Source: Vitellaria paradoxa (taxonomy: Eukaryota; Streptophyta; Magnoliopsida; Ericales; Sapotaceae). Taken from it: DNA of 64,000 bases. This document shows positions 46,790-59,100 of this stretch, piece by piece (position 1 is the first letter of the stretch; every line of letters starts with the position of its first letter). Location: NCBI GenBank assembly GCA_019916065.1, contig CM034233.1:25245936-25309935 (forward strand). Direction: 5' to 3'. Made by a program: the position numbers and the translations under genes. The notes under the pieces were generated by a model. The model was not told the origin of the DNA, did no database searches, and saw nothing but the letters and a program-made list of their open reading frames with translations.

Positions 46790-48945
46790 TTAGTTTGTCT
46801 AAGGTAGAAAATAAAAAGAAGACAACCTATTTTGCCTCCTTATATGCTAAAACAAAGAAAGAAACAACCTTGTAGATTGGTTGATGCCTCACACTTGGAC
46901 AACTGCAAGAGTTGCCTTCTTAACTTTGGTGATGCATTTGTGCCTCGCACTTGTCTTTAAAAGAATGAGCTTTGCTCTTGGGCTAATAGATGAGTTACAT
47001 CTGCATTTAAGTCTACAAAACAATCTCAAAACTTGAATTACTAAATGATTATTTACCTTGCACTTGTCCTAAAGTAGTGAGTCTCGCTCATGGGTCAATG
47101 CTTCACGTTAGTCTACAGGAAGGGAGCTTTACTTTTAGATGGGTGATTGATCTTCTATCTAACAATGGATTGAGTCTTGCTCTATCTGATTTAGTAAAGT
47201 GAGGAGCCTCGCTCCCAACTTTACTTTGTATAGTCAGGTAAGGTAAGGTGCTTTGCTCCATTAGGTTTGCTCAGATGAGGAGCCTTGCTCTACTTGGTTT
47301 GCTAAAGTGAGGAGCTTTACCCCTGAATTGGTATCAGATTTTGTGCTTTGCACTGAGCTTCGATTTATTTGAAATGATAAGAAGTTTTGCTCCATCTAAT
47401 CTTGGTAAAGTAAAGAGCCTCCCTCCTAGGTTGGTATCTAATCCTGTGTCTCACATTAGATTATGAGAAGGAAGCCTAGCTTATGGGTTGATAGCTAATC
47501 TTATGCTTTGCACTAGATTTTGAAAAGAGAGCCTCGCTCTCGATAAGATTTTGGAAAAGGAGTACAAACTCCTAGGTTAACTCTAAGTCTCGTAATGAAC
47601 ATAAAACTTCAGAAAATGAGTAGAAAACTCTGAGGCTGACTCTGAATCCTATGGTATACACAAGACTTTAGAATGGGAGATAAACTCCGAGGATGACTCT
47701 AAGTCTCATGAATGTGAGAACATGAATTCAGAAGGGAAGTATAAACTCTAAGGTTGACTCTGAATCCTATGGTAAACACAAGATTTCAGAAGGGAAGTAT
47801 AAACTCTGAGGTTTGACTCCAGGTCTTATGATTGACTCAAGACTACAGAAGGGGAGTATTAATTCCAAGGTTGACTCTGAATCATATAGTAGACATAAGA
47901 TTTTAGAAAGGGAGTACTAACTCTGAGGTTTGACTGGTAAGGAGCTTCACTCTATAGTCTAAAATGGTAAGGAGCTTTACTGTCGAGCTTTACTCTATAG
48001 TCTAGAAAGAAAAGGAGCTTTGCTCTTTGAATTGGAACGGTAAGGAGCTTTGCTCTATGGTCTAGTATAGTAAGAGATTCGCTTTTATGTTTTGGAAAGG
48101 TAAGGAACTTTGCTTTATCTGGTTTAGTTCAGTAAGGATCCTTGCTTTTGAGATTGAATCAGTGCCTCACATATGGTTTCAAAAGAAGAGTTTTCCTCTA
48201 ATAAGGAATCTAATTCTTAGGATGCACTTTTGTGTAAAGGAGGATTTAGTGCCTCGCACTTTATCCTGGGATGAGCCTCATTCTAACTGGCCTTGTAAGG
48301 TGCTTTGCTATCGAGCTTCGCCCTGTGGTTTGGTCTGGTAAGGAGTTTTACTCCCGAATTGGCAGATATAGTGCTCTACCCTTTAATCCTAAAATGTGCT
48401 TCGCTCATTTTGGTTTGTCTTCATAAGAAGCCTTGCTCCTAAGCCTAGCTTTATTAGGTTTGGTTTTGATAAAGAGCCTCACTCTTGAGCTTCGCTCTAT
48501 CTGGTTTGATTAGGAGCCTGGCTCCTAGTGCTAAGTCAGTGCTTAGCACATTAATTCAGAGAAAAGAGTTTTACTCTAATCAAGGACTCTTACTCTTAAG
48601 ATGCACTTTCATGCAGGAGAATATTCACTACTTTGAGCATAGTCTTAGGATGAGCCTAGCTTTAATTTGATTTGGTAAGGAGCCTCACTCTTAAGCCTAG
48701 CTTTATCTCACAATTCTCAAGAAGGATTCGGTGCCTTGCACCTAATCCAGGGTTGAGTTTCTAGCTAACCAGTCTAGTTTGGTAAGGAGCCTTGCTTCCA
48801 AGCCTAGCTCTATCTTATGATTCTAGATTTACCTTTTGAATAGGAGCTTTATTCCTAAGGTTTTGTTTGATCTTTACTCCTTGGTTTATGTTTGAGTCTA
48901 TGTTTTGCACTTGACTTTTATGAAGGATGCCTCACTCTTTGGTTG
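46790..48945 (-). repeat. Repeat-rich 3' untranslated region of element D
   Basis: This region is built from degenerate repeats. One kind is GGAGCTTTGCTC/GAGCCTCGCTCC-type motifs at 46960-47540 and 47930-48930, often preceded by GGTAAG. Another is a regular array at 47547-47937 of about seven units of about 60 bp (TTCAGAAGGGAAGTATAAACTC, shortened to its core AGAAGGGAAGTATAAACTC, then GAGGTTGACTCTGAATCCTA). The GAGCCTCGCTCC core also occurs in the LTR minisatellite. It lies between the coding relic and the PPT in transcript order. Tandem repeats at this place are known in Tat/Ogre elements and can seed satellite DNA. Confidence 0.78.
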
Positions 48946-48949
48946 TTGG

Positions 48950-50817
48950 TGGTTGATTGTGCATGCTTTCTGTTTTATTATCAGGGTAATATAGTCATTC
49001 ATAGGGGAGTTATCTATTAGAAATTCCATTTGTTACCGTTAAATGTGAATATTGATCAACTTATGGGAGTTTGCAAGGTTACGTGACCAAATTGAGAGGA
49101 AATGAAGCAAACATGAGCTAAAATAGGAAAGGAAGTGAAGATGGAGCTGAAGATGGATCTGAGGGGCGCCCCTCATCATCCACGGGCACCCCACATAAGC
49201 AATGGGTGGCCCACCCTAAATCAAGTGGGCGCTCGTCGAGAGGTGTTTTTGAAGGAAAAGCTCAAGTCTCAGAGGACTTTTGTCGAACAGCTAGTAGAGT
49301 CTACCCACGGGCACACCTCATCAACTACATGCACCCTTAATTAGTCATGGGCACCCTACCCTAAATCGCGCCCATCGAGAGTAGAAATTGGCTGCTCTTT
49401 GAGGATTTTTATCAAACAGTTGGGAGGTGTCCTTTAAAGGCACCCCACATCTACCTTGGGCGCTCATGACAATTCTTCCAGCAAATTTTTAAGATCAAGT
49501 TTGAATGTAAATTTACTATTATACCCTTGAGTTATGCACTATTATAAATAAGATAATTCCTGATGTATTGAAAAAAAAAAAGAAAAAAAAAAAACCTACG
49601 TAGTAGTTTTATATTTGTCTTTGAGAGTTAGGGAGCTACATTACGTTTATGTATTAGGATTAGTTAGACTTTCGTATAGGGATTTTGCTCTCCTAGGGTT
49701 TACATGTAAGTGCTTTACTTTTCAATATTTTCAATTCAAAGTACTTCATTTTTGTCTTTCGTCTTTCACTTTTACTTTGTAGTATTTCGTTTCCGCTTTT
49801 CATCTTTCGTTTTTACTTCGTACTTGTTCATTTTACATTAATGGATGGTGTGCAAGTTTATTTCCTCTTCGCAATTCAATTATGTTAGGCTAGGGTTCGT
49901 TCTTGGCTTCAAGCTACTAAAGGTGGTGTGGTAGTTTGGTGAACTCAAGCGTAAAAGGTTTTATTTCAATAAAATATATTTTTAATTTCTAATTGGAATT
50001 TCATAGTAAGCTAGGGTTTTTCGAAATCAACTCACCTGTGTTATAACCATAACCTGGTTACAAGTATTCACTTGTGTACACCAAGTGTTTGGTTCGATGT
50101 CTCGGATAGTTAGAAATATATTTTCTAAAACCCAAATTAGGTTTGCTTGCAAAATCAAATCACTCGTGTTACAACCAAAGTTTGGTTACAATTGGCCACT
50201 TGTGCACACCAAGTGGTTGGTTCAATGGCCTAGTAATTTGGGACCTATTTTCACAAAACCATAACTTGAGGTTTTCTTAAGAAATCGGTTCATCCGTGTT
50301 ACAATCGAAGCCCGGTCACGAGTTAATGCTCGTGCATACTAGGTGTTCGATTCAATGTCCCGATGAGTCTGAAACTAATTTCAAAAGCCTCTGCTTACTT
50401 TGAGTTCCATAAATTAGGTTTTAATGAAATGTCTTCTGACCTAGCAATGCATGTGCAATTGCTAGGTTGAGTTATCAATGTGCTTGAGTAAACCATCACT
50501 ATCCCACTATCGGATTTGGTTTGAAGCCAAGATTGTCGTAGTTATTTTATTTGTAGTGTTTTTATCTTAATTTAGAATTACAGTTCCTTCATTTCACCAT
50601 TCTCAACCCAAACCATTATCAACCTTCCCTAAAAATGCAATCATAGTATAGATTAGATTAGAATCACCTACTAACTAAAGTGAACAAGTCTAGTGTCTTT
50701 TAACACAACCCTCCCTGCGGATATGACCTCGGTTTTCACTGAGTAAGACTACGACCACCCTCTTGCACTTGAGAGGTAGAACCCAAACACATTTTAGGGT
50801 CGGTCAATGGTCCTACA
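48950..50817 (+). repeat. LTR-like fragment of another retroelement (F) inside D
   Basis: The composition changes sharply here. There is a GGGGCGCCCCTCATC cluster (49160-49480), then CTATTATAAATAAGATAATT (49549) as a possible TATA region, a long pyrimidine-rich leader, and a run of three diverged units with GTGTTACAACC..GGTTACA (about 50035-50360). It ends with CACAACCCTCCCTGCGGAT, GACCTCGG and CTACGACCACCC, a layout like the U5 end of Athila/Retand-type LTRs. After CCTACA comes TTGGCACCGG, perhaps a decayed Asp-tRNA primer site. The left end and target duplication could not be fixed, so a fragment is as likely as a solo LTR. Confidence 0.45.
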
Positions 50818-53330
50818 CTTGGCACCGGACGTTGATGAGAAGAGAGCCAGTCTGATTGGTTGGTGTGTATATGGTTTATTTTGTGCAGTTTTAATATGAT
50901 GATGCCAAGATCATTGTTGGGTGCCTATGAAATGTGCACGATCATGTGCATTATCAAGTACACGATCCTAAAGTGTTTGTGTTTTGAAAATTTTCTTGGG
51001 AGTTTAAAAATTGGGGATGTGACCATGTGCGGTCTTGATTTGTGAACAAAGTCACGTACGATTATTGAACACAATTGAGATAATGTGCATTATTTTTTCA
51101 AAAACCATGTTATGTATGATGAATGAATTTGAATGAAGGAATCTAGTATGTACTAGTCAAAATATGCTTTGAATGTTTGATTTGAAAATGAATGATTGGA
51201 TGTTTGACAAAATGTGTGGCTCACTAGCGTGGCAAAATGATTGATTGTACACCTTTTTTGAAAAATGTTTTTTTTTTTGTGAATGACCTTACTATTAAAG
51301 CATTTAATAAGGTAGTAACAATGTTTATAGTTTTATCAAGAGACCTAGTCACTGAGTGTGTTCTCTATTCCCTCAAGGTTTTCTTTACTTTAGGAGCTTT
51401 TGGATTAATAGACCATTATCAATTGATAGGGTTTTATGGGTTTGAAAGAAAGAGTTGCCCATAGCTTATGAGAGCTCTCTAACTAAGTAACCATTATGAA
51501 TCAAAGAGGACTTTAATTTTGGTTGTACTGTAGGTCTGGTTTCAAGATTCAAAGAAAAGTGGAAGAATGTACAAGCTCAAAATCCTATTTCTACATGGGT
51601 AAAATATACCAAGGACCATCTGTAAGGTCTTCTACTTGAGCATGCATTCGTTTTCTTGAAAGTCGTCCTTTTGTCTTGGGGAGGCTTCGAGTGCCTTTGA
51701 TGGTTGTATTTGAAAAAAGCTATCAGCATCAATCTGAAAGAACTTTATTTGGATCGTAATGTGGGCTTGGGTAAGGGTTAAAGAAATGAAGGATATAAAG
51801 GCTCAAATTATTTTTTTGGGTTTGAACGATCCCAAGGTCATCTAATTCTTTATTTGATGAGCCAGCTTACTCTATTGTTCTTGATGCTTGAGAGCTAGAG
51901 TTTGGTCATTACTTATCTTCCTCCTTTTGAAGTTCTTTAGTCTTTGACGATGTTTAAGCTTTTACTTTGCTTCTGCTTTGACTCTGATTTCTACCCGATT
52001 CCATCCTTTAAACTCTAAGCAACTTTAGCTCTTTACCCAATCTGTCCTTTGGACTCTTAGCTTCTTTCTTCTTTTTGATTGATCCTAGCTCTTTTTTTTG
52101 CATCTGTTTTTGTTTTTTTCTTTTCCATTACCCTAGTGTGGGGGACAACCTTTAGGGGTTTATAGCAAAAGAATACAAATTGGCTCAAAGGGCTTCCAAG
52201 GGATTCAATTGTCCTAATTTAAGGATAGCAAAAACAAGGGCCTTTCTTCAATTTGAGTTTGACCACCTTGTTCAAATACACCACCTCAGGCATGTGTTGG
52301 CTCCTCTTCTTGAGTGGATGAGATGATGAAGACAATTACCCTTAAACTGTCTCACTTGCTTGCGCCAATGTGGAGGATGATCCTAGGTAGGGTTTAATGA
52401 AAAGAATGTATGATTTGATTTTCTTTTTTAAGCTCAAAGAGCTTGATAATGAATTATTCTAATCTATTTAGGATAACTCAAATGATGGCCTCTAGTCATT
52501 TTAACTTTGGAAACTTAGTCTTTTGAGCTCTCAATATTGCTAAGGGCACAGTTGTCCTAGCAAGAATGTTAATTTGTAATTTTTTTTTTATTTTTTGAAA
52601 GGAGAATAGACTAGGGGCTTAAAATTTTGAATGCTTCTTATCATATTGATTTTGCTCTATTAATCTGTCAAGCTCTAGATGTATTGACAACCACTTTTAA
52701 AGAGCAGGAAACATCCTAAGTGGTTTGTTCTCTTGAAGGTGGTGACCAAAACATTTTGGTTGCCTACACATCTTAGTGATCCGAGAACTAGGTCGCCCGT
52801 AGTTCTGATGAACATCAAGATTACTGGATTAAACACTTGAAGTGCTGGTCATTCAACTGTGTTAAAATTTGTTAGCGCTTAGTAATAATTCTAACAAACT
52901 AATTTATCACAAAGAATATTTATTAAAAAAATGATTGAATCTTTTAAAAAGTTTGAAAATTCTATACAATAGGATGAAAGGAAAAATGTCGATTTAGCAC
53001 GGCACGAAAGATATGTCTCAAGAATGGGGGTGCCTGGTTTTATAAGTGATTTTAAAAATTGGTGTTGGTTTTATGTTATGCTCAAAATTGAGAATTAATA
53101 AGTTATTGCTGCAGAAGATGTTGATGTTCTGAATATGATGTTCTTGTATGTAAATCTTGAATTCCTGAAAAATGAAATGAAATTAACAAAAAGAAACATG
53201 AACATTAGTAATTATATTTTAGAATATAACATGTATGAGAAACTAAATAAAAATATTGGGATCTTGTGGTTTCTCTTTTTCTTTCTTTTTCCTTTTACTG
53301 AAGCTTAAAGGCTTTGATTGGTCTTCTAGA
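50818..53330. other. Non-coding interior of element D, pol expected but not seen
   Basis: In a full element this side of gag would encode protease, RT, RNase H and integrase on the minus strand. I see no such motif (no YxDD/FIDD, DTG or HHCC) in any frame. The stretch has weak internal repetition, for example TTCTACTTGAGCATGCATTCG and CATCTAATTCTTTATTTGATGAGCC after similar preceding sequence. No gene is supported. Confidence 0.5.
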
Positions 53331-53340
53331 GTTTGATCAC

Positions 53341-54412
53341 TTAACGTCCTTTTTTCTTGATCATAGCATCTCGTAGGTCATAAATGTCTGATACTTCCTC
53401 TTTTGAGGCGGCATGATGATCCGTTAAGGAATTGGTGGCGATATTTGGAATCGTTGTTATCCCATTGTTAATTAGGTCTTGAATCTCGCACTTTAAAGTG
53501 AAGTAGCCTTCAGTGTCATGACCTGGCATTCCTTCATGGTACATATGACTCTTGGCAGGATCAAAAGAGGGAGAGAAAGGTGGTAATGGCCTACGGTATG
53601 GAACCGATTTAGTTTGACGTGAAGAAAGGAGTTGCTGATAAGTGTTGGTCTATATACATGCCAATTTAGAAAAGACTCTTCTTGGCTTTAGTTGAGATTG
53701 AGGATAGCCTTTTGTCTTTTCCGTTTATGGAGAGTGCTGCTGTCCTAGAATAGTAGAAGAGGATACTACTAAGATTTTGAAAGGTCGCTTCAAATCTGAG
53801 TGAGAACACAAATTATGAGAATCTATAACCTTGTGGGTACTAGTGTCAAAATGTTCCTTCAAGGCCTCCTCAATGTTCTGGATCTTTTGGACTGAAACGA
53901 GTTATGTTGATATGAGGTAAAGGTAGTTGGGTTTGTTGTTACAGAAAAGGTGGTTATGTTTGCAAAAGGTTACTAGGTTAGAATTGTAGTGGTTGGGCAA
54001 AGAAATAGAAGTGTTGATTTTAGATGGCTAGTTCAGGCTAATGGTATGCTTGAAAGGGAAAGAATAATATCTAACTATATAGATAAGGGGGAACATAAGC
54101 CAATGCTTGGTTAAGAACCAAAAATAGGTTGGCTATTTGTTGGTCCTTTGTTTGGAAGGTTTGAGGATTTGGAGGAGAGGTTTGCACACTTAGAATAGTA
54201 GCTTGTATGGTTCCGAAGAAGGATGGGATGAGTACACTTGGCAAACTATTAGCAATAGAGGTAGCCATGATTGGAGAGGTATCAGTAGTGTTGTTAGGAG
54301 TAAGACCAACATTGAGGGTTAAGAATGCTGGCAATTGAATTGGGCCCTTTGATGCAACTATGGTAGATGCTTGAGTTCTAACAGTGTTGATTGCCTCAGA
54401 TGAAGATGTCAT
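53341..54412 (-). pseudogene. Broken gag of element D (Tat/Ogre type)
   Basis: In minus-strand order there are three relics. The first is an open stretch from a Met at 54412 to a stop at 54071, rich in Pro, Thr and Ser. The second is a helical segment with KIQNIEEALKEHFDTSTHKV and PFKIL near 53770-53900, in another frame. The third is the C-terminal part with YHEGMPGHDTEGYFTLKCEI and QDLINNG (about 53430-53545). The PGHDTE..LK..IQDLI pattern is characteristic of Tat/Ogre Gag, where a Cys normally precedes the Tyr-His pair and another follows GHDTE. Here those Cys positions are changed. The conserved core between the second and third relics is missing. Gag packages the element's RNA. Confidence 0.8.
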
Positions 54413-54419
54413 GTCTCTA

Positions 54420-56116
54420 ATTCTAGATCTAGTATTAACAAAGGACTGTTGAGCAAAGCAAATGGTAGCAATAGTAGTTATGAAAATGAAAGTTTATTAA
54501 AAGTGATTTTGAATGAAATTTTGTTTAATTTTATTTATAAGGTCATCCTCATTGGCAAGGGAAAGAATGATGAGGTGTCTATGTATTATACACAAAGAGA
54601 ATGTCATTGAAATCTTTGTTTTATTATCTTGTCCCATTCAAATTTGTCGTTGGAAGAAATGTTACAAATAATTGAATTGAAAAATTGAAATGAGTATTCA
54701 CTTTATAAAATGTAGTGAATATTTTACATCAAGAATAAAATAAAAATCCTATCCACTCTTTGAGTCTTCGGATTTGCATTCTTGATTTCCGATCAGCTGG
54801 TTGGCTGGATAGAATTTCCTTTGTATTTGAATAGGTGCCCCTTATTGACCCAATTGAGTTTTTGTCTTTGTATATTCTAGTTCAAAATCTACCAAAATTT
54901 TAGCAAAGTTTCAAGTTGAAATTTGGATGATTTTCTGGTGTGAGATTGTATTGAAAATCCTGCCTTAAATTTGGCAGTGTTTCAGGTTGAAACTGTCACA
55001 GATTTTCAGGTAGAGTTTTGACAAAATTGCAAATCTAGATAGAAATTTAGAAAAACTCCAACCTAAGATTTTATCCCAAATTTGACAGAGTTTCAGTTTA
55101 AAACTGTGATTGGATTTGTAGATGAAAACTCCAAGCAATGTTTCTGGATATTTCTACTTAGTGTTTGGAGATTCTACTGAATCTTAAACTTAAATCTAGT
55201 AGAGTTTCGAGTTGAATCTTTTGAGAGCTTTGAAGTGAGATTTGACAGAATCTGGGTTTTGAACTAAAATATGCATTGACTTTGACTTAATAGGTAAATG
55301 TAGGGCAAAATTTAAAGTTAAGTAGTGATATCTTTGCTTTATTTAAATGGGTGAACCTTAGCGGTTCACTTTGCATAAATGAAAGGTCTATTTGGGACTT
55401 GGTCCCTTAGACAAGAATTGGTAGGCTTTATTGCTATGCAAAGATAGCAATGAGTTGTCTCCACTACTGTGTATAGATGAATGTTGAATGCAATCATAGG
55501 GAACAAAGAGGTTATCACCATCCTCTCTAGTGTTCTTATAAAAATTAGGTTCAGTGAGGCTCTAGCTAATGGCTTGACTACATGTGACATGAGGCTCACG
55601 GCTTGGCTTAATTCATCCTAAAAAGGGTTAATGGCTACTAGATATTCAGACCTCCAGTTTTCTGAAGAAAACCTTCTTAGATTGGTAAGCCAGCTGAGAA
55701 GAAGTTTGATACGCCTGTCAAGGAGACTGTATACACAGTCACATCCTGGAGGGACCTACTAGCCTCCCTCAACCAACTAGAAGGTGAAAATGGGTTATGC
55801 ATAGCATACTCAATAATGTGCACAGTGTGATTTCGAAAAGGCATATTTATGACAAATAAGGAAAGCAGTAAAGCGTTCACCTTGTTTATTCATATATCCT
55901 ACAAAATAAATCAAGGTATATATACACGTAGTTTATTTGCAATTAAATGGGTTAGTATGCATAGTATAAGAGTAAATGTAAAAATGTATGCATCCTAGTG
56001 AAAAATTCCTAGTTAAAAGTGAGATGCATGCTTTGATTAGATAAACTAGAGATTATAGTGTGAGATAGTGACTCTATAGAGGGGAAACTATGGTTGAACC
56101 CTCAAAGTAGGAGTTG
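54420..56116 (-). other. Leader of element D with internal repeats
   Basis: This stretch lies between the PBS and gag. At about 54880-55270 it has irregular repeats around GAGTTTCAGGTTGAAACT, GATTTTCAGGTAGAGTTTTGACA and AAATTTGACAGAGTTTC, with a spacing near 60-70 bp. A long leader, sometimes with an extra reading frame, is usual for Ogre elements. Two short open stretches at 55366-55599 and 55677-55880 show no motif that I know. Confidence 0.5.
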
Positions 56117-56119
56117 AAT

Positions 56120-56136
56120 CCCCAGTGGAGTCGCCA
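56120..56136 (-). other. Primer binding site of element D (Arg-tRNA type)
   Basis: Minus-strand TGGCGACTCCACTGGGG begins 2-6 bp after the LTR end. Its complement, CCCCAGTGGAGTCGCCA, resembles the 3' end of plant Arg-tRNA plus CCA. Use of Arg-tRNA is a known Ogre trait. The tRNA identity is from memory and should be checked against a tRNA set. Confidence 0.8.
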
Positions 56137-56138
56137 GC

Positions 56139-59100
56139 TATTGTGACCGAACTCGCGCACTGAGCCAACGAGCATGAGTCATAAGTTTTATTGCGATGTG
56201 GTACATGTGAGATTGCCCAAATAATAAAAAGTATGATTTTCCTTTGAAACAAGGCCTTGATTATAGAGACTAGGAGTCATCACTTAACACTTTTTAAAAT
56301 AGGTGTGTTGAGAAACCTGAGTTTGATTATGATTAAAAATGTGTTATTTTATGTTTTTGAATGGTGTGATAAATGGCCCCTTTTAGTGACTCTCAACTAG
56401 TTTGTGCAATTAGAGATAGTGGGTCCGAGGGTTTAGCTATACAAGAAAATCAATAAGCCTGGATACTTAGGGATATCTAAAGTCCCTTTCCATTCTTTGT
56501 AATCGTGATCTCATAATATAATACTCCGGTTTATAATAATCATAGCATAAAACCTAAGAATGCAAATGATGTATGAAATGCGAAGTGTCTGGGCTAGCTC
56601 ATGTATGCGAGTGTAATGAGATCTCTGCCTATGAGTGTATGTGTGCTGAAAATGAAGTATGTATCGAAGATGGTCTATGAAGACTGAGGTGACCAGATTC
56701 AAGCTATATGCTCAAGTTGCCTACATACTCCCTAAAAGGATCAAGGCAATCGTAGTTCAGATTTAGTGCTTAAACTAGGTGTTTATGTGTTTTGAACTAG
56801 TTTAAATGCAACAGCCTCGCTTTAAGTTACCGCCTCGTGCTGATGGTCTATAAAGACCAGGTTAATCGGACTCAAGCTATTTACTCGAGTTGCCTACATG
56901 CCCTAAAAGGGGATCAAGTCTACGTAGGTCTGGGACAAGCACCTCATGTAGATGTGATGTCCAGATATGCATGAATGGATGCAAGTGTGATCAGAATGTC
57001 ATGGATGACAAACTAATTAGCCCTAAGCATAGTGAGCCTCCTCATCGGCTAGGGTAGGCCAAGTGTACAAGGCAATGACTGATAAGGTCGATGCCACGTA
57101 GAGAATCAATGTGAAGAAGCCTTGCTCTTAATATGGGATGAGGGGAAAAAGTCCTACCTATAGGTATATGTTAGGAGTAATTGTCTTTGTACTATGAGAG
57201 CCAGCTGTTAGACTAAAATAAAAGTTGGCACCTTACGTGTAACTTTGGGGAAAGAGCTTCGTTCTAGAGGTTTAGAGATAGTTAACACTGTGTGCTTAAC
57301 TGGGAGAAAGGAGCCTCGCTCCAAATGATAAAGAATAGTTAGTGCCTATCTCATAACTAGTGGAAGGAGTTTTACTCCACTGGGGAAAGCATAGTTAGTA
57401 CATAGCACATAACTGAGAAATAGTTAACAAAAAAAATGAGTCTTTCTCTAAACAAGAAAGATAGTTACTGCTAAGCGCGTAACTAGGGAACAGAGCCTTG
57501 CTCCAGAGAAAAGAAAGTTAACGCCTTACATCTAACCAAGTAAAAGAGCTTAGCTTCAAGTCAGCACTTCACACTGTGGTGACTGGACTCAAGCCTTCTG
57601 TTCGAGTTGCCTACGTACCTTAAAAAGAGATCAGGTCTACATAGCTCTAACCTAAGAAATACAGTTAGCGCTTAGTGCATAATTGTGGAAAGGAGTATTG
57701 CTCCAAATGAGGAAAGAACAATTAGCACCTGGCACGTAATTGCAGAAATGGGGCATTGCTCCATGTAAGAAGGGACAGTTAGTATCTGGTGCATAACTGA
57801 GGGGAAAAATGAACCTTACTCCCAATGAGAGAAAATAGTTAATGCCTTGCACATAACTGGAGATAGAGTTTCACTCCATTGGGATGTTCAACTCCAAGGG
57901 AAGAGACAGTTAACACCTCGTGCATAATTGTGGAAGAAAGCTTCATTCCAGATGAAAGGGAAACAATTCACGCCTAGCATATAACTAAAGAAAATAGCTT
58001 CACTCTAATGAGGAGCTCCACTCCCAAAGATGCACTCAGTGCAGGTGAGTGAGTATCTATCATTTAGAAAAAAGGACTAAGCTTAAATCGAGAGCTCAGT
58101 TCCTGGTGATGATGACCAAATCTATGTGAAGGTCCTAGAAGCCTAATGTGATGTGAATGATGCAGTTTCTATGATCAAATGTGCCATGGGCATATTAAAT
58201 GTAATGACAACTTATATTCTAATATGGATAATAGTTCAAGAATGCATGTCAGATATGTCTAAGGGAAGTCATGACTTAGAAAATATCAGCTTAGCCAATC
58301 CTAAGTCATTCCCAATCTCTGGAGCCTCACTCACTTGGGTGAATGTTCTGGATTAGTAAGTTTTTGATTTATAGGTCTGTGTTAACTATAATGTGTGTGT
58401 GTTTACATATCTGGATGTGTTCTAGCATGTTATACAATGATGTGGGATGGTGATTGAGCATGGTAGCATGTAGTAATATGATAATATGATATGCTGGCAT
58501 CGCATAGCATAGTCAGAGCATGATCTAACATGGCATAACATGGCAATATGGCATGTTAGCATGGTATATGATGACAATGACATGGTACAACAGGGTAAAG
58601 ATGATATGACATGGTAGATATGACGTTGGGATGACCTAACATGATAATATGATGTTATGACACAGTATGACATGGTGAACATGGCATTATGACATGGTAT
58701 AGCATGATAGAATGACATTATGGCATGGTATGGCATGTTAGTTTGATGTGGGCATGTCATTTGTATGATGTTTGGAATTTTGCAAAATTTATCTCGGGTA
58801 AATCTAGTCAATGTCATACATAGGTACAACCTAGTCTTGAATTATGATCTAGATACCTTTCATTAACAAAGAATTCTATTTACACAATTAAAAATATTCT
58901 ATTTTGATTATGCAAATACATTGAATTGAAAAATAAAATAATAATTTTCTAGATAGAGAAAATTATAACGGCACAGGCTTTTTTTAGAAAGAGAAACTCT
59001 GAAGGGCTTGGAGCATTGAGTGTTGAATGAATGAAAATGAGAATGGAAGGCCCCTGTTGATAGAAGTTTTAGCCAAACAAGGGCTTTGTCTATTTAGATA

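Noticed and set aside
55366..55880. Two short minus-strand open frames as an extra Ogre ORF1.
   Set aside because: Neither has a recognisable motif and each is below 80 codons. The position fits a leader, but coding cannot be supported.
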